From contig JAGYJE010000020.1 in assembly GCA_018402305.1 (NCBI GenBank), positions 1-33,670 of the forward strand: 33,670 nucleotides of DNA, given 5' to 3'. Shown in pieces: positions 6,851 through 14,559 of this stretch (the stretch's first letter is position 1; every line of letters begins with the position of its first letter). Below the pieces are notes generated by a model. It worked only from the letters and a program-made list of their open reading frames with translations, made no database searches and was not told the origin of the DNA. The position numbers were made by a program, and so were the translations under genes. The DNA comes from Puniceicoccaceae bacterium. Its GTDB lineage: Bacteria > Verrucomicrobiota > Verrucomicrobiia > Opitutales > Coraliomargaritaceae.

Positions 6851-6998
6851 GGTGGTGTCCGAGCTCGCTCGGGCCTGTGGTGTTGTAGGCCGTCCGCGAG
6901 GCCAACGGGCCGAGTATGAGGGGAGCCCGCGCAAGCGCGGACGCCACCATAAATCGGAGGTGGTGTCCGAGCTCGCTCGGGCCTTTGGTGTTGTAGGC
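6851..6998. repeat. REP-like repeat cluster between convergent genes
   Basis: A 40-base element beginning GGTGGTGTCCGAGCTCGCTC occurs at 6851-6890 and again at 6959-6998 with one mismatch. Between them (about 6922-6947) lies an inverted, diverged relative that reads CCGCGCAAGCGCGGACGCCACC in part. Each contains a short palindrome. The cluster fills the gap between the 335-residue protein gene and the end of ligA. There is no T-run, so any terminator role would be factor-dependent. Confidence 0.75.
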
Positions 6999-7023
6999 CT
7001 GCGGCATTGCCTCACAGAAACGG

Positions 7024-9018
7024 TCACTGCCGCAGCAACTCGCGAAAAGCGGCTTCATCCAAAATTGGGATGCCGAGCTTCTCGGCCTTGGCATACTTTG
7101 AACCGGCGGCTTCACCAGCCAGTAGATAGTCGGTTTTTTTACTAACGCTTGAGCTGGTGCGTCCGCCGGCCGCCTCAATCATTTGGGTGGCCTCGTCGCG
7201 GGTCAGTTCGGGCAGGCTGCCGGTCAGCACAAATACCTTCCCAGCCAGCGCTCCGTCGGCGGTGGCCTGGCGGCTGCTGGCCAAGTTCAGACCGCAGGCC
7301 TTGAGCTGCTCGATGAGCGCTTGGTTGGTAGAATCGTCAAACCAGGCGTGGATGCTCTGGGCCATGATGCTGCCGATGCCGTCGACCGCCTCCAGTTGCT
7401 CCTCGGTGGCGTCGGCGATGGCGTCGAGGGAGTCGAAGTTGGCCTCCAGATCCTTGGCGGATTGCTTCCCGACGTGGGGAATGCCAATGCCGTGGATGAG
7501 TTGCCAGAGCTCGCGCTGCTTGCTGGCGGCAATCGCGGCGATTAGATTTTCGGCCGATTTCTCGGCAAACTTATCGAGCTGCAACACCTCCACTTCGGAC
7601 AGGGAGTAGAGGTCGGCGGGCGTTTTCGCGAGGCCCCGTTGCACGAGTTGTTCGACGACCGCGGTGCCGAGGTGGTCGATGTCCATACAGGCGCGGCTGG
7701 CAAAGTGCTGGAGCGCCCGCTGCTGGCGAATCGGATCGTCCTTGCTGTTGATGCGCCAGACGGCTTGGCTCGGGTCGCGCGAGGCGTCGAGCCCGAGCGC
7801 CCTGATATGTTCGCCAAAATCAAAGGGCTGGCTGTCGGCCGGACGTTTATCGAGATTCACGCTGAGCACCTGGGGGATAATCTCGCCGGCTTTTTGCACG
7901 AGCACGGTATCGCCCGGACGGAGGTCTTTGCGGCAAATCTCGTCCTCGTTGTGCAAGGTGGCACGCGAGACAATGGTGCCGGCCAGTTGCACCGGCTCAA
8001 GGATGGCTACCGGCGTGACTGCGCCCGTTCGCCCAATCTGCAAGCTGATTTCTTTAAGTCGCGTTTCCGCCCGCTCGGCCTCAAACTTATAGGCGATCGC
8101 CCAGCGGGGCGCCTTCGAGGTGTAGCCGGCTTCCTCCTGCAAGGCGAAGGGGTCCAGTTTGACAACGGCACCATCCGTCGGGTAGGCAAAGCCCTGGCGT
8201 AATGTATCGAGTTCTTCGATACTTTTCCAGGCTTGCGCAATGCCATCGGCTAGCCAGTATTTCTCAAGAACGGGGAACCCCCAGGCTTTGAGATGCGTTT
8301 GGATGTCCGACTGCGCCGAGAAGTAGTTGCCCGGTTCGCAGGCCCCGATACCATAAAGGATGCAGTTCAGCGGACGCTGGCGTGCTTCGGCTGGGTCGAG
8401 AAGTTTAATGGTGCCGGCTGCCAGGTTGCGCGGATTGGCGTAAAGTGGCTCGCCGGCTTGCTCCCGCGCATGGTTGATTTTCTCAAAGGCCTCATGGCGC
8501 ATGTAAACCTCGCCCCGCACCTCAAGCACCGCCGGTGCGTCGGTGATGGAGTCGGGGATCGCCTCAATTGTGCGGACGTTGCGCGTAATGTCGTCGCCTT
8601 CAATCCCATTGCCCCGGGAGACGGCACGGACGAATTGCCCGTCCTCATACGTCAGGCTGACAGCGACGCCATCGATTTTCGGTTCGACGAGGTAGGTAAG
8701 TTTTTGCTCGGGAAAAAGTCGTTCGAGCCGTCGGCCGAATTCTATCAACTCCTCGGAGCTGTAGGTGTTGTCGAGGCTCAACATAGGTTTGCGATGGCGG
8801 TAGCTTTCGAAGGCTTCGAGACGGTCGTCACCGACGAATTGGGTGGGGGAGGCCTCCAAATCGAATTCAGGGTGGGCCGCTTCGAGTTCGGCCAGTCTGG
8901 TCTTAAGTCGATCGTAGGCCTGGTCATCGATCATTGGTTGCGCCGCTTTGTAGTAGAGGCGGTCGTGTTGGGCAATCTCCGCACGAAGTTTGCTGATTTC
9001 TTTTTCGGGATCGGGCAT
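7024..9018 (-). CDS. ligA: NAD+-dependent DNA ligase LigA, zinc-finger cysteines absent
   Basis: LigA seals nicks using NAD+. From ATG 9018 the protein has 664 residues and starts MPDPEKEISKLRAEI; the frame is open further upstream but the family starts here. The domain order is normal: Ia (DRLYYKAAQPMIDDQAYD), adenylation domain with nucleophile K114 in EPKIDGVA, OB fold (VLVQKAGEIIPQV), HhH region, and a C-terminal BRCT domain from about residue 588 (GKVFVLTGSL). The zinc-finger segment is abnormal. Where E. coli has C408, C411, C426 and C432, this protein has I405, L408, I423 and about D428, in H404-IRALGLDASRD and VWRINSKDDPIRQ. The length of the segment and the flanking QHFASRACMDID are kept, so this is substitution, not deletion. 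The gene is divergent from the helicase gene. The family call is certain; activity without zinc is an inference. Confidence 0.95.
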   Translation of the reverse strand: MPDPEKEISKLRAEIAQHDRLYYKAAQPMIDDQAYDRLKTRLAELEAAHPEFDLEASPTQFVGDDRLEAFESYRHRKPMLSLDNTYSSEELIEFGRRLERLFPEQKLTYLVEPKIDGVAVSLTYEDGQFVRAVSRGNGIEGDDITRNVRTIEAIPDSITDAPAVLEVRGEVYMRHEAFEKINHAREQAGEPLYANPRNLAAGTIKLLDPAEARQRPLNCILYGIGACEPGNYFSAQSDIQTHLKAWGFPVLEKYWLADGIAQAWKSIEELDTLRQGFAYPTDGAVVKLDPFALQEEAGYTSKAPRWAIAYKFEAERAETRLKEISLQIGRTGAVTPVAILEPVQLAGTIVSRATLHNEDEICRKDLRPGDTVLVQKAGEIIPQVLSVNLDKRPADSQPFDFGEHIRALGLDASRDPSQAVWRINSKDDPIRQQRALQHFASRACMDIDHLGTAVVEQLVQRGLAKTPADLYSLSEVEVLQLDKFAEKSAENLIAAIAASKQRELWQLIHGIGIPHVGKQSAKDLEANFDSLDAIADATEEQLEAVDGIGSIMAQSIHAWFDDSTNQALIEQLKACGLNLASSRQATADGALAGKVFVLTGSLPELTRDEATQMIEAAGGRTSSSVSKKTDYLLAGEAAGSKYAKAEKLGIPILDEAAFRELLRQ

Positions 9019-9172
9019 GCCGACGATTGAATCCGGGTCAGACAGATTGTAAAGCGGGCAATCAGCGCTTTCTGCTTGAATTCTCAACAAACCCACCCAC
9101 GCTCCTTGGCTTCTTATTTGGACCCGGATGCGTATTCATGTTGGCCGGGCATTTCACCCAATCCAACCTATT

Positions 9173-10387
9173 ATGACGTTCCATGAACTTGGACTCGATG
9201 AGTCTATTCTTAAATCTATCGACGAATTCGGCTTTAAAGTGCCGACCCCTATCCAGGCCGGTGCCATCCCACATGTCCTCGCTGGCCGTGATGTAATCGG
9301 CTCCGCGCAAACCGGAACCGGAAAGACGGCGGCCTACGCGCTCCCTATTCTGCATCGTCTCGGCGGACACAAACCCGGCGCGGCGCCCCGTTGTCTCATT
9401 CTCGGGCCGACCCGCGAACTGGCGGCGCAAGTCGAAGATCAGTTCGATGCCTACGGCAAATACTGCGCGCCCAAGTGCTGCCTGATTCACGGTGGGGTGG
9501 GCTATGGCAAGCAGATCGAGGAAATTAAGGCGGGCGCGGATGTCGTCATCGCCACGCCGGGTCGTCTCATTGATCATATCCAACAGAAGAATTTTGACCT
9601 TAAGTCGATCGAGGTCCTCGTGCTCGACGAGGTGGATCGTATGCTCGACATGGGCTTCATCGACGATGTCACCCGTATCATCAAAATGTGTAACCGGGAC
9701 CGGCAGACACTGCTCTTCTCTGCCACTGTATCCGAGGACATCAAGCGTCTGACCGAGAAAAGTCTGAAAAACCCCGTCGATGTGAGCATCGGTATTAAGC
9801 TAACGCCTGCCGAGACGGTCACGCACGTGATTTATCCCGTCGGAGCCATGCAGAAATTTGACCTCTTGATCGCGCTGATTGATCAGATGGAGATCGATAG
9901 CATGATCATCTTCTGCCGGATGAAAGTGGGGGCAGACCGTATCACCCGCTGGCTGCAAGAGCGCGGTTTGAGTTGTGCGGCAATGCACTCAAACCTGCCG
10001 CAAAAGACGCGGACCAAGGCCTTACAGGACTTTAAGGAAGGTAAGATCAAGATCCTCGTCGCGACGGATATCGCTTCTCGGGGGCTCGACATCGCGAACG
10101 TCACCCACGTCATCAACTACGATGTGCCGGAGCACGCGGAGGACTACGTGCACCGCATTGGCCGAACCGGCCGCGCGCAGCGCGATGGGGATGCGGCCAC
10201 GATCGTGGCGCCGGACGAAGGCGCAAAACTGGATGCCATCGAAAAATTCATCGATCAGCAAATCCCCCAGCTGAAGCTTGAGGGGTTCAACTACTTCCAC
10301 GATCCAATCATCCGGAGCACAACTGCGGAAAAGCCTCGTCGCGCTAAGCGCAACTCGGCCACAAGCCGCTTTGGGCGTCGGCGGTAG
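9173..10387 (+). CDS. DEAD-box RNA helicase, RhlE-like, with DEVD in motif II
   Basis: This is a two-RecA-domain ATP-dependent RNA helicase of 404 residues from ATG 9173 (MTFHELGLDESIL). Upstream in-frame codons to 9128 do not resemble the family. Motifs in order: Q motif FKVPTPIQAGAIP, I AQTGTGKT, Ia PTRELA, Ib TPGR, II DEVD, III SAT, IV IIFCRMK, V ATDIASRGLDI, VI HRIGRTGRAQRDGD. The tail after the helicase core is short and basic (KPRRAKRNSATSRFGRRR), which suggests RNA contact. DEVDRMLDMGF is the RhlE form with one Ala-to-Val change. Likely roles are ribosome assembly or RNA turnover. rsmE follows after eight bases, so they are probably one operon. Confidence 0.93.
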   Translation: MTFHELGLDESILKSIDEFGFKVPTPIQAGAIPHVLAGRDVIGSAQTGTGKTAAYALPILHRLGGHKPGAAPRCLILGPTRELAAQVEDQFDAYGKYCAPKCCLIHGGVGYGKQIEEIKAGADVVIATPGRLIDHIQQKNFDLKSIEVLVLDEVDRMLDMGFIDDVTRIIKMCNRDRQTLLFSATVSEDIKRLTEKSLKNPVDVSIGIKLTPAETVTHVIYPVGAMQKFDLLIALIDQMEIDSMIIFCRMKVGADRITRWLQERGLSCAAMHSNLPQKTRTKALQDFKEGKIKILVATDIASRGLDIANVTHVINYDVPEHAEDYVHRIGRTGRAQRDGDAATIVAPDEGAKLDAIEKFIDQQIPQLKLEGFNYFHDPIIRSTTAEKPRRAKRNSATSRFGRRR

Positions 10388-10395
10388 TCAACGCG

Positions 10396-11142
10396 GTGAA
10401 TCTCCTGCTCTTCGACGCTCCCTTCGAAGTCACCCGGCTCGCCGGGGATGATCCAAGGGCTCAGCACCTCCTCAAGGTATTGCAGGCGCGTGTCGGGACA
10501 CGGGTATTTGTCGGCTTCGTTCGGGGGCTTCGTGCTCGCGCTGAAGTGACTCTTGTTGAGGCGGATGGCGCGATCACCCTGAAAGTCGTCGGTGCGGAGT
10601 TGTCGCCCAGCCCCTTGCCGATTCGATTACTGATCGGCTTGCCGCGGCCGCACACGGCGAAGCGGCTTCTTTTTGAAGCCGCCAGTATGGGTGTGCAAGC
10701 GCTGCATTTTTTCGAGTCGGAGCAGAGCGAGCCGTCCTATGCGCAGAGCAGTCTATGGACGACGGATGCATGGAAAGAGCGCTTGCGACTGGGCACGGAG
10801 CAGTCCTTCGCCACGCACGTCCCCGAAGTGGCAATGCATACCGACCTGCAGTCAGCCATTAGTTTTCTTCAAGGCAGCGGCGCGCACCTGGCGCTCGATA
10901 ATTATGAGGCGGCCGGGTCACTTCCAGAGGTTTTGGGCGATGGTGCCGAAAGCGCCGTGATCGCCCTGGGGGCCGAGCGCGGCTGGTCGGCCGGGGAGCG
11001 GGATGTCTTCCGCAAAAACGGCTGGCGGCTGGCGCACCTTGGTGCGCATGTCATGCGCCTGGAAACGGCCTGTTCGGCAGCTATTGCTGCGACGGCCGCT
11101 TGCCTGGGCTTTTACGAAACGCAGACCTCGACGCTCTTGTAG
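10396..11142 (+). CDS. rsmE: 16S rRNA (uracil(1498)-N(3))-methyltransferase RsmE
   Basis: The 248-residue protein has an N-terminal PUA-like domain (DDPRAQHLLKVLQARVG) and a C-terminal SPOUT knot domain. Supporting segments are LLIGLPRPHTAKRLLFEAASMGV, ESEQSEPSY, and the SAM-binding knot ALGAERGWSAGE (around residue 192) with HLGAHVMRLETACSAAIA. GAERGW replaces the more common GPEGGF, a variant seen in the family. It methylates U1498 of 16S rRNA. The start is GTG at 10396, eight bases after the helicase stop, which suggests translational coupling. The gene is convergent with the hydrolase gene that follows. Confidence 0.92.
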   Translation: MNLLLFDAPFEVTRLAGDDPRAQHLLKVLQARVGTRVFVGFVRGLRARAEVTLVEADGAITLKVVGAELSPSPLPIRLLIGLPRPHTAKRLLFEAASMGVQALHFFESEQSEPSYAQSSLWTTDAWKERLRLGTEQSFATHVPEVAMHTDLQSAISFLQGSGAHLALDNYEAAGSLPEVLGDGAESAVIALGAERGWSAGERDVFRKNGWRLAHLGAHVMRLETACSAAIAATAACLGFYETQTSTLL

Positions 11143-11155
11143 CCTACAGGCCCGG

Positions 11156-12112
11156 CTATTCGGCCTCAACCGGATCGCTCAAAGCGCTAGCCAAGTCGGG
11201 CAGGTGCAGCCGGCCAAGCTGCCCGCGAACGAGTTTCTTCTGAGTATGCGGAGCTGTGATGGTCGGCTCTCCGGTGAGAATGCCCTGTTCGACGAGAAAG
11301 CGGTCCGCTTTGATGAAAGTCAGGGTTCTCCACGGTTCTTTGTTAAAGAAGCCATGCCCCGCGCCAACGGCAGACCACCATTCCACTGAACCGTCAATGT
11401 CAAGCGCTTGCATCCGTGCATACGCCCGATTCCAGCCTCGCAACCAGAAATCGTCTTCAGTTCCCCAGAAAACAATCATCGGAGCCGTCTCTGAACTAAG
11501 ATTGCGTTCCACGTCGACCTCAGGATCTTTTTGGTCGTCGGCTGGCTTGAAGGCCGGATTAAAAAGTAGGTAGGCCACCACTGAGGTGTCAATAGCCTCC
11601 GAGTCCTCCGGATCATTCAACCCCGGAGTATTGGTGGCCAGCAAAGCAATATGCCCACCCGCCGAGCCACCTCCGGCGATGACTCGCTCGGGATCAATCC
11701 CCAACTGAGCCGCGTTTTGCTTGAACCAGCGGATCGCGCTTTTTGCATCGGTGATGCAGACGCGCTTGCGCGAGCGGGTCGCCGCGGGGCTCTCAATTTT
11801 CGCTTGGTCGGCAAAGCGGTAATGTGCCGTCGCCGCGACGAGACCCCGGCTCGCGAGATAGTGGCACAGCTCTCTGAATTGGCTTCGATTACCCTTACTC
11901 CAGCCGCCCCCGTGAAACAGAATCACACCGGGAACCCGGGCGGTCGCGGGATCATGGCCCTCGGGAAAATGGATCTCAATCTCGCCCCGTTCGCCATTTT
12001 GCGGCTTATAGGTGAAGATAGTCCCCTCCGGGGCGTCCTCCGGAAGTGGAGCCCCGTAGACGAACAGAGCGGTGAAGAGCAGACAGAGAAGAATGAGTGG
12101 GGTTTTCAACAT
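11156..12112 (-). CDS. Secreted alpha/beta hydrolase (acetyl-esterase/BD-FAE-like)
   Basis: From ATG 12112 the protein has 318 residues and begins with a classical signal peptide (MLKTPLILLCLLFTALFVYGA), so it should be exported. The hydrolase core has the oxyanion motif H67-GGGW, the nucleophile S150 in GGGSAGGH, an acidic cluster in FWGTEDD (about residues 215-221) and H253 in GHGFF. The pattern fits small carbohydrate or feruloyl acetyl-esterases of the Aes/BD-FAE type, which trim side groups of plant or algal polysaccharides. Substrate cannot be told from sequence. The longer frame from 12193 would bury the signal peptide and is rejected. The gene is monocistronic by position and convergent with rsmE. 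Confidence 0.85.
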   Translation of the reverse strand: MLKTPLILLCLLFTALFVYGAPLPEDAPEGTIFTYKPQNGERGEIEIHFPEGHDPATARVPGVILFHGGGWSKGNRSQFRELCHYLASRGLVAATAHYRFADQAKIESPAATRSRKRVCITDAKSAIRWFKQNAAQLGIDPERVIAGGGSAGGHIALLATNTPGLNDPEDSEAIDTSVVAYLLFNPAFKPADDQKDPEVDVERNLSSETAPMIVFWGTEDDFWLRGWNRAYARMQALDIDGSVEWWSAVGAGHGFFNKEPWRTLTFIKADRFLVEQGILTGEPTITAPHTQKKLVRGQLGRLHLPDLASALSDPVEAE

Positions 12113-12301
12113 AGCACTAGCAGCCTTGATAGTCCCCTGACTGGCACAAGAACATTTTTCGGTGGCCCCAAGCTCCCAAGCCAATACAAGCACTGTAATG
12201 GTAAATCGTAGGTATATTTAATTATTTGAGTCTTTAATATGAAATTTATTTGAACCGAACCGGAATAAACGTCGTTTTCTACATGTAAACAATTCAAAAT
12301 T

Positions 12302-12451
12302 ATGTCCAGGCTACAAAATTGTGTCACAAAACTGCGCCGGGCTATCAGTGAAATGAAGAATGCGGGCCAAGCGGAGACCGCTCGTGAGGCGATCCAGTCC
12401 AGTAGTCTGGAAGCGTCGGAGAAGGAAACGTTGCTGGGACAGCTGGACTGA
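12302..12451 (+). CDS. Possible 49-residue protein
   Basis: An ATG at 12302 opens a frame to TGA at 12449-12451. It starts MSRLQNCVTKLRRAISEMKN and ends EKETLLGQLD. The composition is that of an amphipathic, two-helix small protein (Ala, Glu, Lys, Leu, Gln; one Cys, no aromatics). It has no Shine-Dalgarno sequence. It lies in an otherwise AT-rich gap of about 340 bases between two minus-strand genes and ends seven bases before the stop of the methyltransferase gene. I do not recognise a family. Base composition rises from AT-rich to normal coding GC exactly across this frame, which favours a real gene. Confidence 0.45.
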   Translation: MSRLQNCVTKLRRAISEMKNAGQAETAREAIQSSSLEASEKETLLGQLD

Positions 12452-12458
12452 TAGACCA

Positions 12459-13301
12459 CTACATCCATTGAAACCGTGCCCAGGTTCCGCTTGGGACGGT
12501 GAAGACATCGTCGGCTCCGGTTAGCAGCATCTCGCCACACTCGACTTGGCCCTGGCCGAGGAGCTGTTGTAGCAGATTTTTCAATACGATCGGGGTGAAC
12601 CCAGGCGTATGGCTGGTCAGATAGACGAAACAGGGCTGGTCCGTGAGAACTTTTTTGACGAGCTCAAGCGTCTCCAGGAGGGCGTGCTCAATTTTGTAAA
12701 GTTCACCCCCCTTGCCGCGCCCAAAGGAGGGCGGGTCGAGGAGGATGGCATCGTAGCGGCGGCCCCGTTTGATCTCGCGGCTGAGGAATTTATTGACATC
12801 GTCCACGATCCAGCGGATGGGGTGATCCTCAAGGGCGTTGAGTGTTGCGTTTTCGCGGGCCCATTGGACCATGCCCTTGGATGCATCGACGTGGCAAGCG
12901 TGGGCTCCGCCCTGCGCCGCCGCAAGGGTGGCGCCGCCCGAGTAGGCGAAGAGATTGAGGAAGTGGAGGGGCTCGCTGCGGCGGCGGGTGGCTTCACCGA
13001 GGGTGCTGCGTATCCAGTCCCACATGGCGCGGGTTTCGGGAAATACGCCGAGGTGGCCGAAGTCGGTGGTCGATAACTTCATGCGTACGCCATTGACCTC
13101 GGCGATCCACGAGTTGGGCAATTGATCGCGTCCGCGCCACTCGAGGCCCTGCTTGCGGGTGAAGAAGGCGTCCGCAGTTTTCCAAAGGACTGGACGCCTC
13201 GGGTTCCAAACGGCTTGCGCGCAGGGGCGGTCGAGGGTGATTTCGCCAAAGCGTTCCAGCTTGCGCCCGTGGCCGCTGTCGAGGAGTTCGTATTCGTTCA
13301 T
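12459..13301 (-). CDS. RlmI-like class I SAM-dependent methyltransferase (COG1092 type)
   Basis: The 280-residue protein has a short N-terminal part and a Rossmann methyltransferase domain. SAM motif I is [19 protein letters not shown], motif II follows with [16 protein letters not shown], and motif IV is [14 protein letters not shown]. This is the pattern of the RlmI/RlmK-like family (5-methylcytosine or guanine methyltransferases of 23S rRNA). It lacks the N-terminal PUA domain and is shorter than RlmI (about 400 residues), so the true substrate is open. It is divergent from the exonuclease gene; the 184-base gap holds both promoters. Confidence 0.82.
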   Translation of the reverse strand: MNEYELLDSGHGRKLERFGEITLDRPCAQAVWNPRRPVLWKTADAFFTRKQGLEWRGRDQLPNSWIAEVNGVRMKLSTTDFGHLGVFPETRAMWDWIRSTLGEATRRRSEPLHFLNLFAYSGGATLAAAQGGAHACHVDASKGMVQWARENATLNALEDHPIRWIVDDVNKFLSREIKRGRRYDAILLDPPSFGRGKGGELYKIEHALLETLELVKKVLTDQPCFVYLTSHTPGFTPIVLKNLLQQLLGQGQVECGEMLLTGADDVFTVPSGTWARFQWM

Positions 13302-13451
13302 AGGAAAAATCGGGTTCGGAAGTGCTTGCGAATGGTGAACACCTTGGGGGGATAAAGCGGAAGGTCCAACACGAAAGGTGGGAGTGCTGTCGAGCGTTCA
13401 AATTTCAGCGGTTCCCTGTCAGAGGTATCGGCCACCTTTACGCGCTTTCTT

Positions 13452-13479
13452 TTGATTTTGAGGCCTTCCCCGTTATGCT
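13452..13479 (+). promoter_or_regulatory. Candidate promoter for a leaderless exonuclease-ligase mRNA
   Basis: TTGATT (13452-13457) and TATGCT (13474-13479) are separated by 16 bases. Seven bases after the -10 is position 13486, the first base of the GTG start codon of the exonuclease. Transcription would thus begin at or next to the start codon, giving a leaderless message. No Shine-Dalgarno sequence is present. Confidence 0.42.
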
Positions 13480-13485
13480 TGCGGC

Positions 13486-14559
13486 GTGGCAGTAACAACA
13501 ACAAAAGACGGCCTGGTTCGGTCGACCTCGCGGGGACTCTACTGTGCGGCGGGCGATTTTTACATCGACCCCTGGCGCCGGGTGGACCGTGCCCTCATTA
13601 CGCACGCGCACAGCGATCACGCGCGCAGTGGCATGGCGTCTTACCTGACAGCCGAGGGTGGGGTCAATGTGTTGCGCGAGCGCATCGGTCTGGATGCGCC
13701 GGTCTCGGGAATCGCTTACGGAGAGCAGCGCCGGATTGGGGATGTGGTGGTTTCCTTCCATCCGGCCGGGCACCTCCTCGGCTCCTCGCAGATACGGGTG
13801 GAGCATCGTGGCGAGGTTTGGGTGATCACGGGTGATTACAAAATAGCGCCGGACGCCTCCTGTGAGGCCTTTGAGCCGGTGCCCTGTCACCACCTCATCA
13901 CGGAGGCGACCTTTGCGCTGCCGGTTTATAAGTGGCCGGAGTCATCGGTTGTCTTTGAGCAGATCAATCAGTGGTGGCGGGAGAATCAGGTAGAGGGGCG
14001 CACCTCGGTCCTATTTGCCTACGCCCTGGGTAAGGCGCAACGGGTGCTTTGTGGGGTTGATCCCAGCATTGGCCCGATTGGGGTGCATGGAGCGGTGGAG
14101 AAGATGCTGCCTCACTACCGTGCGGCGGGGCGACCCATACCCGATGGAATCGTCAAAGCCAGCGTGGACTACAAGGACTTACTCAAAAAGCGAGGGCTGA
14201 TCGTGGCTCCGGGATCGGTACAGAACACGCCCTGGCTACGGAAATTTGCGCCCTATTCGCTGGCCTTCGCCTCAGGATGGATGGCGATTCGCGGGGCGCG
14301 GCGGCGGCGGGCGTTGGACCGCGGCTTTGTTGTGTCGGACCACGTCGATTGGCAGGGTATTTTGGATACGGTCGCGGCGACCGGGGCGGAGACGGTGGGG
14401 GTGACCCATGGCTATGCCGACCCCCTGGTCCGGTGGCTGCGTGAAGAACGTGGATTGAAGGCCTATGAGGTCGTGACGCGCTTTTCGGGTGAGGGTTTTG
14501 AGGACAGTGATGACTCGGGTGAGCGTGAGCGTGGCGTTGACGAGAAAGGTTCGGCATGA
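13486..14559 (+). CDS. Ligase-associated DNA exonuclease (metallo-beta-lactamase fold)
   Basis: This 357-residue enzyme of the MBL / beta-CASP group is the type encoded next to ATP-dependent ligases in many bacteria. It shows FYIDPWRRVDRALITHAHSDH with the metal ligands H40, H42, D44 and H45, then HPAGHLLGSSQI, VITGDYK, and the C-terminal SDHVDWQGIL and VTHG segments typical of these nucleases. It probably trims DNA ends before sealing. The start is GTG 13486; no other in-frame start fits. Its stop overlaps the ligase start in an ATGA junction, so the two are translationally coupled. The helicase (Lhr-type) and phosphoesterase often found in the same set are not next to it. Confidence 0.9.
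   Translation: MAVTTTKDGLVRSTSRGLYCAAGDFYIDPWRRVDRALITHAHSDHARSGMASYLTAEGGVNVLRERIGLDAPVSGIAYGEQRRIGDVVVSFHPAGHLLGSSQIRVEHRGEVWVITGDYKIAPDASCEAFEPVPCHHLITEATFALPVYKWPESSVVFEQINQWWRENQVEGRTSVLFAYALGKAQRVLCGVDPSIGPIGVHGAVEKMLPHYRAAGRPIPDGIVKASVDYKDLLKKRGLIVAPGSVQNTPWLRKFAPYSLAFASGWMAIRGARRRRALDRGFVVSDHVDWQGILDTVAATGAETVGVTHGYADPLVRWLREERGLKAYEVVTRFSGEGFEDSDDSGERERGVDEKGSA

Noticed and set aside
8293..9030. 245-residue open frame opposite ligA
   Set aside because: It is the antisense shadow of a certain gene in GC-rich DNA and shows no domain.
12110..12193. Longer start for the secreted hydrolase
   Set aside because: It would place 27 polar residues before a classical signal peptide.
13374..13439. 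8-bp inverted repeat AAAGGTGG / CCACCTTT in the divergent gap as an operator
   Set aside because: The arms are 50 bases apart and short enough to occur by chance; no regulator is nearby.
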